Of a stretch of 64,000 nucleotides of DNA, positions 8,887 through 18,081 are shown one piece after another. Both the position numbers and the translations under genes were made by a program. Each line of letters begins with the position of its first letter. The first letter of the stretch is position 1. The notes below the pieces were generated by a model, which saw only the letters and a list, made by a program, of their open reading frames with translations, was not told where the DNA came from and did not search any database. The stretch comes from Amniculibacterium aquaticum (GTDB taxonomy: Bacteria > Bacteroidota > Bacteroidia > Flavobacteriales > Weeksellaceae), in the NCBI RefSeq assembly GCF_003852705.1, contig NZ_REFA01000013.1, positions 1-64,000 on the forward strand. The letters are read 5' to 3'.

Positions 8887-8939
8887 CTCCTCTGCAATAC
8901 GATTTGCAGAGGAGATTTGATTTTTATTGAAGCCAAAAA
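8887..8939. terminator. Bidirectional terminator hairpin, second copy
   Basis: CTCCTCTGCAA / TTGCAGAGGAG (8887-8914, loop TACGAT), followed by a tail ending TTGAAGCCAAAAA. The flank matches the copy at 8158 in direct orientation, while the hairpin core equals its reverse complement with one mismatch. It can serve both the GNAT gene and the convergent FrnE-like gene. Confidence 0.78.
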
Positions 8940-8969
8940 AATGGGCTTAATCCCTAAAGAACACCTATT

Positions 8970-9692
8970 TTATTCACAATTTCCATTGATATCGCAGCGG
9001 GCTCCATCATCGATTATTTCTAATTTTGAAGGCGTCGTTTTCTTCCAATCTTCATAGGATTGTTCCAAAGTTTTTAGAAATACATCAACAGGTTGGGCTC
9101 CAGAAACTCCGTATTTTCTGTTAAAAACAAAAAACGGAACTCCGGAAATTCTCAAATTTCCAGCTTCTTGCATGTCCTGTTGCACTCGGTAGGCAAAAGT
9201 TTCATTGGTCAATGCATCATCCACTTCCTCAGGACTCAAACCGTTTTCTACGGCAACTTGCTTTAAGATTTCTGGTTTTGCCAAATTCAATCCCTTTTCA
9301 AGATATGCCGAGAAAAAAGCTTCAGACATTTTTGTACCAATGCCTTTATCGTGGGCTTTGTGCAACAATCTGTGTGCATTTTCAGTATTGAATCGATACG
9401 AATTTTCAAAATCAAAATTCAACCCTACAGCATGTGCACTTTGTTTTATATGCACTTGCATTTGTTCAATTTCTGCTAGCGATTTATTGTATTTTTCGGC
9501 CAAACCTTTATTCAGATCATAACGATCATCGGGGTTATGGCTGAACTGTGGGTCGAGTTGAAAACTTTTGAACTCCAACTCTATTTCAGAGGAGTGTTCA
9601 AATTTTTCTAAAGCCAATTCATAATTCTTTTTCCCGATATAACAGAATGGACAGACAATATCGCTCCAAACTTCTACTTTAAATTTTTCCAT
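8970..9692 (-). CDS. DsbA-family oxidoreductase, FrnE-like
   Basis: 240-residue cytoplasmic thioredoxin-fold protein of the DsbA/FrnE group. The active site is Cys14-Pro-Phe-Cys17 in WSDIVCPFCYIGKKNYE, and the cis-Pro region is ISGVPFFVFN. A second cysteine pair lies at the very C-terminus (Cys233 and Cys239, CDINGNC), as in FrnE-type proteins. There is no signal peptide, so it is not a periplasmic DsbA. A role in disulfide exchange or redox stress is inferred. It is monocistronic. Confidence 0.9.
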   Translation of the reverse strand: MEKFKVEVWSDIVCPFCYIGKKNYELALEKFEHSSEIELEFKSFQLDPQFSHNPDDRYDLNKGLAEKYNKSLAEIEQMQVHIKQSAHAVGLNFDFENSYRFNTENAHRLLHKAHDKGIGTKMSEAFFSAYLEKGLNLAKPEILKQVAVENGLSPEEVDDALTNETFAYRVQQDMQEAGNLRISGVPFFVFNRKYGVSGAQPVDVFLKTLEQSYEDWKKTTPSKLEIIDDGARCDINGNCE

Positions 9693-9783
9693 GTTGAATG
9701 TATTTCTTGACGGTTATCACCATCGTATGAGGACAAATATACAGGGCTTTTACCAATCATCAAAACGAAAAAAACAATCGTTG

Positions 9784-10548
9784 TCATTGGTTCATCCAAT
9801 CCTTCCAATCGTTGATTTGCTGTTTGCTGACAAATACATCGGACTCCGTATCCGGTGAGGGTTGCAGTTTCAGCTCAATTTTTTGACTGGAATGTTTTAT
9901 GACATCGGAAATGGCACCGATGTTCACAATAAATTTTCTATTGATTTTGAAGAACAAATTGGGATTTATTTTCCCAATAATATCTTTAATGGTGTCTTCA
10001 TAAATGTACGATTTTTTGTCTTTTGTCGTGATGAACAAGTATTTTCCTGAAGCAAAAAAATAAGCAATATCTTCTTCCTGAAGCGATTTTAGCTGATGCC
10101 CATCGGCAACCAAAAAGCGGCTCATCAACTTGGGCTGATCGATCAAGTCCAATTTGGCTAATTTTTGTATCGAATCGCTGGGATTAAAATTTTCTAAAAT
10201 GGACAAAAATTTTTCCAAAGCGGATAACAATTGCTCCTCTTCATAAGGTTTTAACAAATAATCAATGGTAAAATGTTTAAACACTTTTAGGGCATATTCA
10301 TCATAAGCTGTGGTAAAAATGATGGGTGTTTTCAGTTCAACTTCTTCAAAAATTTCCAAACTTTTACCATCGCCCAAATGGATGTCCATAAAAATGAGAT
10401 CGACGGTGTTTTCAGAAAAAAAATCAACAGCTTGTTTCTTGGATCTCAAGCCGGTTATGGATGAAATGGACACCAAGTTTTGTCTTTCTAAAATTTCTTT
10501 CAGATAGTTCTGTGCGAGGATTTCGTCTTCAACAATGGCAATTTTCAT
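9784..10548 (-). CDS. LytTR-family response regulator of the SusCD locus
   Basis: 254-residue response regulator with a receiver domain (residues 1-120, phospho-acceptor Asp55 in IFMDIHLGDG, switch Thr in TTAYDEYA, Lys in YLLKPYEEE) and a LytTR DNA-binding domain (about 150-250, with DIAYFFASGKYLFI and KINRKFIVNI). The frame reaches 10605, but the ATG at 10548 begins the receiver fold. No kinase is adjacent; the nearest minus-strand kinase is at 18062-19642, at the other end of the SusCD block, and is the likely partner. It has its own promoter directly behind the SusD terminator. Confidence 0.92.
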   Translation of the reverse strand: MKIAIVEDEILAQNYLKEILERQNLVSISSITGLRSKKQAVDFFSENTVDLIFMDIHLGDGKSLEIFEEVELKTPIIFTTAYDEYALKVFKHFTIDYLLKPYEEEQLLSALEKFLSILENFNPSDSIQKLAKLDLIDQPKLMSRFLVADGHQLKSLQEEDIAYFFASGKYLFITTKDKKSYIYEDTIKDIIGKINPNLFFKINRKFIVNIGAISDVIKHSSQKIELKLQPSPDTESDVFVSKQQINDWKDWMNQ

Positions 10549-10555
10549 GATGGTA

Positions 10556-10563
10556 CAAAAATA
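10556..10563 (-). promoter_or_regulatory. -7 box for the LytTR regulator
   Basis: On the minus strand this reads TATTTTTG, a full match to TAnnTTTG, and ends seven bases before the ATG at 10548. It is placed directly downstream of the SusD terminator. No good -33 element is visible. Confidence 0.55.
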
Positions 10564-10599
10564 CAAAAAACCGCCTAAACTATAAAAGTCTAAACGGTT
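10564..10599 (-). terminator. Rho-independent terminator after SusD
   Basis: On the minus strand AACCGTTTAGAC pairs with GTTTAGGCGGTT (12 bp with G-U pairs, 7-nt loop), followed by TTTTTTG. It separates the susCD transcript from the regulator gene. Confidence 0.72.
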
Positions 10600-10628
10600 C
10601 CTCAATAAAAATTGATATGAAGAATTTA

Positions 10629-11948
10629 TTATAAGTTCGGGTTATTTTTCTTTGCCGAAGGTGGTATTGCAATGGTGTAACGAACATCGTTGGCTTGTAG
10701 GGTAAATACCGTACCGTTGATGTTGTGAACAATTTGTTTTTGGTTGGCTCTTCTCAGGTCGTACCATCTTTGTCCTTCCAAGGCAAACTCACGATTTCTT
10801 TCGTCCAAAATAAAATTCATAAATGCTGCATTGTCCATGGTAGAAATGGATGCTTGTACCGTTGCAAGACCGGTTGCATTGTACCTTTTCTCTAAAACAG
10901 GCATCAAAACATCTTTTGAATTTTGTAACTGATTCAGTTTCAACAAGGCTTCAGCTTTTATAAAATACAGCTCAGCCGTACGGAAAGAAACTCTAAAGTC
11001 CGTACTGCCTCCTTTTTTCACTTTGTATTTACTGCCTGTTTTTTCGTAATAGATTCCGAATCTTTTGTCGTTGTTGGCATCGTAGCTTGCAATAAGCTCT
11101 GGTGATGCGTAAGCCACATTTTGAACTCCATTATTAAGAGCAAAATCCAAAGCTAAAATGGACTCTTTAGAATCGAAACGGTTGGGAGCAGCCGTGCTGG
11201 TATTGAGATCTACCAAGTCATTCTGAATGGCCAATGCTTGGTTGGCAAAATCCATGGCAGATTGATGGTTATTTTGGTACAAAGAAACTCTGGCTTGCAA
11301 AGCTTTCAAAGCAACTTTTGAGAAACGGTATTTGGTAGCTTGCTCCTGTTTTTCTGCATTCATCAACGATTCGGCCTTGTCTAAATCCGAATGAATTTGA
11401 TCATAAACTTGCTGAACAGAAGATGCTGGCAACACCTGTTCCAGATCAATCTCTAAACTGATTGGGACTCCTTTGTCAGACGAAGCCGTTGCTGCATTGT
11501 ACGGTTTTCCGTATAAATTTACCAAATCAAAATAGGTGTATGCTCTTAGAGCATAGGCTTCCGCCAAAATTTGGTTTTTCTCGGCCCCTTCCGTCATGGT
11601 TTTTGTCCCTTCGTTGATGGTTTGGTTGGCATAAAAAATCACGGAATAAAAACTTACCCAAGGAAATTCTACAGTTACTGCATCCAGGTTAGAATCTTTC
11701 CACATGGCGATTTCTCGGTAATTTGGGAAATCCATGCTGTTGTCATTAATCATCAATTCATCTGTTCGAAGTGCTGTTAATGATTTGTGCGTTGGGTATT
11801 TGGCATAAGCCGAAGTCAACACTTTTCTGTAATCTTCTGTAGTCGTAGGGATTACTTTACCTTCCGGTTGTATATCTAAAAAGCGGTCGCAACTTACTGA
11901 ACTTAAACTAAGTGCTACCAAACCTATGATTGCGAATATTTTTTTCAT
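10629..11948 (-). CDS. RagB/SusD-family nutrient-binding lipoprotein
   Basis: 439-residue surface lipoprotein that captures a nutrient and caps the SusC-type channel. The signal peptide ends at the lipobox cysteine in SVSCDRFLDIQPEG; the DRFLDI..P stretch is the usual SusD N-terminus. TPR-like helices occupy about 75-230, and the C-terminal FILDERNREFALEGQRWYDLRR is the SusD/RagB signature. It lies 13 bp after the SusC gene on the same strand, a normal SusCD pair. No glycoside hydrolase or lyase adjoins, while a metalloprotease does, so peptides are a reasonable guess for the ligand. Confidence 0.95.
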   Translation of the reverse strand: MKKIFAIIGLVALSLSSVSCDRFLDIQPEGKVIPTTTEDYRKVLTSAYAKYPTHKSLTALRTDELMINDNSMDFPNYREIAMWKDSNLDAVTVEFPWVSFYSVIFYANQTINEGTKTMTEGAEKNQILAEAYALRAYTYFDLVNLYGKPYNAATASSDKGVPISLEIDLEQVLPASSVQQVYDQIHSDLDKAESLMNAEKQEQATKYRFSKVALKALQARVSLYQNNHQSAMDFANQALAIQNDLVDLNTSTAAPNRFDSKESILALDFALNNGVQNVAYASPELIASYDANNDKRFGIYYEKTGSKYKVKKGGSTDFRVSFRTAELYFIKAEALLKLNQLQNSKDVLMPVLEKRYNATGLATVQASISTMDNAAFMNFILDERNREFALEGQRWYDLRRANQKQIVHNINGTVFTLQANDVRYTIAIPPSAKKNNPNL

Positions 11949-11961
11949 AATTTTCTAAATC

Positions 11962-14900
11962 TTAAAATGAAACATTAAATCCTACCGTTACCGATTTTTG
12001 GATGGGTTGAGCATAGATATTTCCATAAGTTTCTGGGTCGAAATATCCATTGTAACCGTTACTGAATACAAACAAGTTTCTACCCTCTACACTCAAACGA
12101 AGTGTGGAAACTCCTATGGCATCCGAGAATTGTTTTGGCAAAGTATACCCCAAACGGATGCTCGAAATTCTTAGATACGAAATTTCTTTTGCCCAAAGAT
12201 CCAAAAGTGCATAGGTATTGGCTCGGTTATCAGCAAACCATTTGTTACCCATCCATCCTTCTGGATTGGCGTTGATGTCCGGACTGGTAATCCCCGGCAG
12301 TGTAGTTCCGGCTTGCCAAATATCGGTGGTATAGTTTCGGCCACGATCCAACTCCATTCCTCTATACGACGGCGATCTCATTACGGTTTGTTTCAAATTG
12401 AATGCTGCCGAAATGGATAGATCAAAGTTTTTATATTTGAAATTATTGATAATCCCTCCGGTAAATTTCGGATCCCTATCACCTACATAGGTAAACAATC
12501 CACGGATTTGCTCATTGGTTAATTTGGTGTTCACCAATTGTCCCGGGAAGAAATCGGCCCACTCATCATACAATTGGAAAAATTCTGCTGCAGACACCTT
12601 TTCATCTCCTTTCCAAAACAACGGATTTCCATATTGATCAATTCCTGCCGTTTTCAGAGCAAATACGGCATTAACCGGCAAACCAACTCGTGAAGGCAAG
12701 GTCGAATTGTCTCTCACCTGTTCGTCTAAAACTTCACTTTTGTTGTGTGCAAAGTTGATGGTGGTATTCCATTGGAAATGGTCTGATTTAATATTTTTTG
12801 TGGACAAAGCCAATTCAAAACCTTTATTGGTCAGACTTCCCCAGTTCACCATGGTATATTCGAAACCGGTTTCTAGTGGGGTTTCTTTCATGCTGATCAT
12901 GTCGGTACCTTTTCTATAATACACATCGGCAGTTAGATTGATTCTGTTGTTGAACAAACCTAAATCTACACCTAAATTGGTATTGGCGGTTTTTTCCCAA
13001 CGCAATTTTCCGTTTGGTGGACTGATGACATTGATGATGTCTTCTTTGTTCCCCGGAAGTATGGTGGTATCGCTGTACTCTCCGATAAAATATGGAGATG
13101 TATTTCTGTCGATATTTCCTTGAAGTCCATACGATGCTCGTAATCTTAGATTGGAGATAAAATCTAGATTTTTCATAAAATCTTCTCTGGACACCAACCA
13201 CGAAGCTGAGGCAGCCCAAATCGGAAGATATCTGTACTTTTTATCGACACCGAAAAGGTTGGTACCATCGTATCTGGCAGAACCAAAGAAGGTGTATTTT
13301 TTGTCCAAAGTATAAGATCCCGTTGCATAGAAAGAGGCGTACGCATTTTCTATTGGAGCTACTTCTCTGTATGCTTCAAATCTTTTGTCGGAAGCAAAGT
13401 TAGAGCTTGGAAAGACGATAGATGTTGCTCTTTTCGTAACCGGGTTGTACCCAAAAGCTCTGGTAATGGTGGTATGGTCTTCAGTTTTTCTCAATTCGGA
13501 ACCGGCCATCAAATCAATTTCGTGACGGTTACCAATTTTGGTACTGTACAGGGCTTGCAATTTCCAGTTGTATTGGAAGAAATCGTTGTCCCAATTTTGT
13601 TTTATGGCTCCATCGGGTAAGAAATATTTGTAGCCGCCATTTTGATAGTAGCGGGTACTTTCTTTCATTTTTCTAGTGAAATAGGTGTTTTCCCCTGCAT
13701 ATTTTTCGGTATCGTTCACATCGTATTGCACCCCGAATTGGGAAGTCAACTTCAATCCTTTGGACAGTTTATATTCCAAATCCAAAATGGCTTTCAAGGA
13801 TTTATTTTTCAAGAAATAATGGGTATTCTCTCTTTCTTCCATAAAGTTGAACGGCACATAACGATCATCAAAACCATCAATATCTTTGTCGTAGTTGTAC
13901 GATCCATCGGCTTTGAACGGCGAAAGATACGGATTGGCATTTCTGGAATAGTTCACCGGGTTGATGGAAGCATCGGCATCGGTTACAAAAGAATCTTTTT
14001 GGCTGGAAGTACCGAAAACGGAAATTCCGACATTCAATTTATTGTTTACTTTAAAATTATTTTTCAAAGTAAGGTTCAGTCGGTCAAAACCAGTTCCTAT
14101 CGTTGTACCTTGTTCGTTAAAATATCCAAAAGAGGCGTAGTAATCCGAAACATCATTTCCTCCTGACAGACTTACACCGTATTGACGGTTAATGGCTGTT
14201 CTATACAACAATTTCCCCCAATCGGTAGTATTCGCTCTCAAGGCGTTAATTTGAGATTGAGTTGTTGCATCCAAAGCACCCCAACCTCCATTTCTATAGG
14301 CCGTAAGTTGATTGTTGGCATTCAGGATACGCATAACCTCACCTTTATCTTCACGGTAGGTAAGTTCTGGTCTTCCCGCCATCATCAATTCCAAATCTAC
14401 TTTTTCTGAAGCATTTAGTAAATTTAGTTTAGAAAAGTCCGGTCTAAGGTTTACAAAAGTATCGGCGTTGAAGTTGACCTTCATGGCACCCTTTTTACCT
14501 TTTTTGGTTGTGATGGAGATGACACCATTGGCTGCTCTAGCTCCATAAATTGCAGTTGCAGCGGCATCTTTTAGTATGGTGATGTCTTCGATATCGTTGG
14601 GGTTAAGTCCGGCGATGGAGAAGTTCTGGAGCTGATCTAAATTTTCTTTGTCGCTAAAATTTGGCACATCGTTTCCTTCCAATGGCAAACCATCAATCAC
14701 CCAAAGTGGGTCTTGAGGACCGGAAAGAGAAGCAGTACCTCTAATTCTTATTTTGGCTGGACTACCGGGAGCACCCGTTTCTGGAGTAACAACTACTCCG
14801 GCAACTTGTCCCATCAACAATTTATCCACACTGGCAACTCCGGATTGTTGTATGTCTGCCATCTTCACCGTATTCACCGCTGAAGTTAGTTTTCTTTTTT

Positions 14901-15300
14901 CAATTTTTTGATACCCTGTAAGTACAACTTCTTGTATGTTCGTTTCTTTTTTAGAACTTGTTACGGGTTGTAGTTTTATAACATATTCCGTCTGACTTGG
15001 GAACAGTTGAAGTATTTCTGCTTCGTAACCTGGAAAACTGATGGTTACCGTTTGGGTATCCTTCGGGATTTCTAATGAAAATTGACCGTTTGCCGTAGAA
15101 ATTGTTCCAACCGAAACACTTTCGATAATCCCTTTTTGCTGGGTTGTAGATGAAACAGATTGTGCATCGATCTTTATAGATGCACCTACCAATCCTTTGG
15201 AGGTAGAGGCATCTTGTACCGATCCAGTGATCACTCTTTTCTCCTGTGCATAAGTGAAACTTGCTGCTAGAAGAGGTAAAAGAATTAATGATTTTTTCAT
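11962..15300 (-). CDS. SusC/RagA-family TonB-linked outer-membrane transporter
   Basis: 1112-residue outer-membrane importer. The signal peptide (1-18) ends TYAQ. A carboxypeptidase-regulatory-like domain follows (about 22-115, VITGSVQDASTSKGLVGASI), then the QEVVLTGYQKIEKR stretch typical of SusC proteins, the plug (about 150-270, with GTASLSGPQDPLWVIDGLPL and ILKDAAATAIYGARAANGVI), and the barrel ending SVTVGFNVSF. It would transport the ligand held by the adjoining SusD, driven by TonB. No clear -7 box was seen in the 95 bp before the start, so it may be co-transcribed with the metalloprotease upstream. Confidence 0.95.
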   Translation of the reverse strand: MKKSLILLPLLAASFTYAQEKRVITGSVQDASTSKGLVGASIKIDAQSVSSTTQQKGIIESVSVGTISTANGQFSLEIPKDTQTVTISFPGYEAEILQLFPSQTEYVIKLQPVTSSKKETNIQEVVLTGYQKIEKRKLTSAVNTVKMADIQQSGVASVDKLLMGQVAGVVVTPETGAPGSPAKIRIRGTASLSGPQDPLWVIDGLPLEGNDVPNFSDKENLDQLQNFSIAGLNPNDIEDITILKDAAATAIYGARAANGVISITTKKGKKGAMKVNFNADTFVNLRPDFSKLNLLNASEKVDLELMMAGRPELTYREDKGEVMRILNANNQLTAYRNGGWGALDATTQSQINALRANTTDWGKLLYRTAINRQYGVSLSGGNDVSDYYASFGYFNEQGTTIGTGFDRLNLTLKNNFKVNNKLNVGISVFGTSSQKDSFVTDADASINPVNYSRNANPYLSPFKADGSYNYDKDIDGFDDRYVPFNFMEERENTHYFLKNKSLKAILDLEYKLSKGLKLTSQFGVQYDVNDTEKYAGENTYFTRKMKESTRYYQNGGYKYFLPDGAIKQNWDNDFFQYNWKLQALYSTKIGNRHEIDLMAGSELRKTEDHTTITRAFGYNPVTKRATSIVFPSSNFASDKRFEAYREVAPIENAYASFYATGSYTLDKKYTFFGSARYDGTNLFGVDKKYRYLPIWAASASWLVSREDFMKNLDFISNLRLRASYGLQGNIDRNTSPYFIGEYSDTTILPGNKEDIINVISPPNGKLRWEKTANTNLGVDLGLFNNRINLTADVYYRKGTDMISMKETPLETGFEYTMVNWGSLTNKGFELALSTKNIKSDHFQWNTTINFAHNKSEVLDEQVRDNSTLPSRVGLPVNAVFALKTAGIDQYGNPLFWKGDEKVSAAEFFQLYDEWADFFPGQLVNTKLTNEQIRGLFTYVGDRDPKFTGGIINNFKYKNFDLSISAAFNLKQTVMRSPSYRGMELDRGRNYTTDIWQAGTTLPGITSPDINANPEGWMGNKWFADNRANTYALLDLWAKEISYLRISSIRLGYTLPKQFSDAIGVSTLRLSVEGRNLFVFSNGYNGYFDPETYGNIYAQPIQKSVTVGFNVSF

Positions 15301-15395
15301 AGGTTGTAAAATCTTTTTTTTAATGACCCTATGCTTTCGCTAATTTACGATTATTCTCATTTTCATGGGTATAGCGATTGCATAATTGGCTATAA

Positions 15396-17957
15396 CTATT
15401 TATTCAATGCTTCTTTAATACGGGTGATTAAATCTGCGTAATGCGCTTGCGTATTGGTGTCGCCGTTGTTTTTTTTCTTTTGTACAATATCCAAAACTTT
15501 TTGAAGTTCTGCTCTTTTGTATGTGGTGACTTCAGAAACTCTTTTCATGGAAGAATAGTTGATGTTTCTCGCCATTTTATCATCATCCAAATGATTGCAT
15601 ATCGTAGGCATTCTTAAAGTTTGATCTATGGTAATGCCTTTTACTGAAGTCTTCTCAAACAATTTATTGGTTGAAACAATTAAGGCATCCACATAATTTT
15701 TCTGAGTCATTCTTTCTAAAATACTCAAGCTTCCTTTTTTGTTGAATGCGACATTGCGAACTTGTTCAAACAAATCAGAAACGGTATATATCTCGTTCTT
15801 TGTTCCCAACTCCTCTTGCTTCAGTTCATTTTCCAACATCCTTAACAATCGATCGTCTGCAAAAAGATAATAGATATTCGAATATTGCATTTCTCTTGCC
15901 AAAGTATAAGGCGATTGCTCATACGGACCCATTGGGGATTTCTTGACAGCGTAAGTTTTCTCTAATATTGGATTAAAAAACAACCACTTTGGAATTTCTA
16001 AAATATTCTTGGTCAGATAATCTACCGCTTTTCTTTGCATTGCTGCCGGTACTGCTTCATAGGCTTTTTTATGATTTCCAAAAACGGCTTGGTTCAGATA
16101 GATACCACCAACATTGGCCATAACATGGTGGTTGTAAAGATCCCACTGACCGATGGTTCCGAAATACAATTTTCCGGCTTCCTCGTAATTTTTTCCTTCT
16201 TCAGCAGTCCAAGTCAAAAGATTGTCGACTACTCTTTTTAGGTTTTTCATTCCGTATTCACTGGCCAATACGGCATCATCACCCAAGTCTTCGGATTGAG
16301 AACGAGGATCAACGGTATCCAAATAACTTTGTTGTTCGCCATAAAAATACAAGGGATCGTTTTGGTGAGTTTCGATCAGCTTTTTTAAAGCTATTTTTTC
16401 TACATTCGAATTTTCAAACCAACGATAGCCCCATTCTATGGCATATTTGTCATAAACACCAATTTTGGGCGTAATGGCTGTAACACCATCTTCCGGTTGT
16501 GCTACATAGTTATATCGGGCATAATCCATGATGGAAGGAGCTGTACCTCCCATTTTATCGGTAAATTCTTTGGATCTTAGAGATTCGACAGGATAGGCAA
16601 AAGAAGATCCCATGTTGTGTTTCAGACCAAAGGTGTGTCCTACTTCATGAGAAGAAACAAATCGAATGGCCTCTCCCATATGTTCGTCAGAAAATTTATT
16701 TCCTCTGGCTTTAGAGTCTATGGGGCCGGTTTGTATGCGCATCCACTCGTGTAGGGAAGTCATCACATTGTGCCACCAAACGATATCCGATTCCAAAATT
16801 TCGCCACTTCTAGGATCCACGACAGAAGGTCCCATGGCATTGGCTTTTGGAGATGCCACATAGGTAATTACCGAATAACGGACATCATCAATATCAAAAT
16901 CTTTGTCGTCTGCTGTTGGCATTTTTGCAAGTACTGCATTTTTAAAACCTGCTTTTTCAAAAGCGACTTGCCAATCGTGCACCCCGGCGATAATTTTTTC
17001 GCGCCATTGCTTTGGTGTAGCCGGATCAATGTAATATACAATCGGTTTTTTAGGCTCTACCAATTCTCCTCGCAAATATTTTTCTTTGTCTTCATCTTTA
17101 GGTTCCAACCTCCAACGGGTGATCAGTTTTTTCTCTTCCATTTTCTGCTGACCGTCGTTGAAGTACCAATGTTTTTCTGTAAAATATCCCAATCTATCGT
17201 CTGCAAACCTCGGTTGCATCGGTGTTTTGGAAAGTAAAACAATATTGCTGGTCACCCCCAAAGTTACGGCCATATCTACTCCACCTTCATTCACAGAAGT
17301 TGTAAGTTGAGATTTAACCACCACATTTTCAGGGAAAGTTTTTACGGCATCAATGTAGGACAGATCCGACTTTACCGAACCTCCCAAACCGGTGTTGGCC
17401 AAGACATCGTTAAAACTTTTTTTATTACCATCAAATATTTTGTTCACTTTGATGGCTACAGAAGTGGAATCTGAATTTTGAGCTTCCACATCAAAAACTT
17501 CTATGATGGATTCCGCAAAATTTTCTTTTACCGATTGGGTAATGGCGTCATTTTCAGGTGAAGAAACTTTAGGCGTTGAGGTTTTTACCCAAACTTTTTT
17601 GGCCACTTTATCGTGATGAAAGGTGATGACTTTATTTTCATAATTCATCCCTTTGTTCAGTCCGGCTTCGTTCACCGCCATCGGAACTTGAGAAATTTTA
17701 TTAACCACCAAAAACTGCCTGCCCATCAAAGAATCGGGAATCTCAAAATACACATCGGTTTTCACCTGAATGGTATTAAACATTCCTTTGTTATAGCTTC
17801 CTTTTTTGATGAGTTCGTCAATTTTCTTCACTTTTTTGGAAGAATCTGATTTTTCAGTTTTCTCTTTATTTGCTTTGTCGTCCTCTTTTTTCTGGGCATA
17901 AACACCTGAAGAATAGAGAGCAACGGCTAAATAAATGGCTAATCTAAATTGTTTCAT
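15396..17957 (-). CDS. Zinc-dependent metalloprotease (DUF5117/DUF4953 type)
   Basis: 853-residue secreted protein. The N-terminus has a signal peptide (about 1-21, ending VYAQ) followed by a charged Lys/Glu/Asp-rich stretch. The zinc site is His437-Glu438-x-x-His441 with His447 as third ligand (HEVGHTFGLKHN), a metzincin-like HExxHxxGxxH pattern. The flanking regions fit the Bacteroidota family with DUF5118, DUF5117 and DUF4953 domains. Family substrates are poorly known. It lies between a sensor kinase and SusC on one strand, so it may cut proteins into peptides for the SusCD pair or process locus components. It has no T9SS tail, so it is more likely periplasmic or outer-membrane associated. 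Confidence 0.9.
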   Translation of the reverse strand: MKQFRLAIYLAVALYSSGVYAQKKEDDKANKEKTEKSDSSKKVKKIDELIKKGSYNKGMFNTIQVKTDVYFEIPDSLMGRQFLVVNKISQVPMAVNEAGLNKGMNYENKVITFHHDKVAKKVWVKTSTPKVSSPENDAITQSVKENFAESIIEVFDVEAQNSDSTSVAIKVNKIFDGNKKSFNDVLANTGLGGSVKSDLSYIDAVKTFPENVVVKSQLTTSVNEGGVDMAVTLGVTSNIVLLSKTPMQPRFADDRLGYFTEKHWYFNDGQQKMEEKKLITRWRLEPKDEDKEKYLRGELVEPKKPIVYYIDPATPKQWREKIIAGVHDWQVAFEKAGFKNAVLAKMPTADDKDFDIDDVRYSVITYVASPKANAMGPSVVDPRSGEILESDIVWWHNVMTSLHEWMRIQTGPIDSKARGNKFSDEHMGEAIRFVSSHEVGHTFGLKHNMGSSFAYPVESLRSKEFTDKMGGTAPSIMDYARYNYVAQPEDGVTAITPKIGVYDKYAIEWGYRWFENSNVEKIALKKLIETHQNDPLYFYGEQQSYLDTVDPRSQSEDLGDDAVLASEYGMKNLKRVVDNLLTWTAEEGKNYEEAGKLYFGTIGQWDLYNHHVMANVGGIYLNQAVFGNHKKAYEAVPAAMQRKAVDYLTKNILEIPKWLFFNPILEKTYAVKKSPMGPYEQSPYTLAREMQYSNIYYLFADDRLLRMLENELKQEELGTKNEIYTVSDLFEQVRNVAFNKKGSLSILERMTQKNYVDALIVSTNKLFEKTSVKGITIDQTLRMPTICNHLDDDKMARNINYSSMKRVSEVTTYKRAELQKVLDIVQKKKNNGDTNTQAHYADLITRIKEALNK

Positions 17958-18045
17958 TCCTTATTATAAAATTATAAAATCCATAATTCTACCTATGAAT
18001 TTGCAGTAAATATAAAGGTGACTGCAATAAAAATGAAACAAAAGA

Positions 18046-18081
18046 GAGTGAATGGATAATTTTATGGAGTGAATGGATAAT
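18046..18081. repeat. 15-bp direct repeat at the 3' end of the kinase gene
   Basis: GAGTGAATGGATAAT occurs at 18046-18060 and again at 18067-18081. The second copy lies in the last codons of the kinase gene, the first just beyond its stop codon. It may be a slippage duplication. Confidence 0.6.

Noticed and set aside
13642-14166. 174-codon plus-strand frame inside the SusC gene
   Set aside because: It lies wholly within a clear SusC coding frame, has no family features and reads as an antisense shadow. The same applies to frames such as 16770-17237, 36179-36694, 39985-40506 and 41065-41484.
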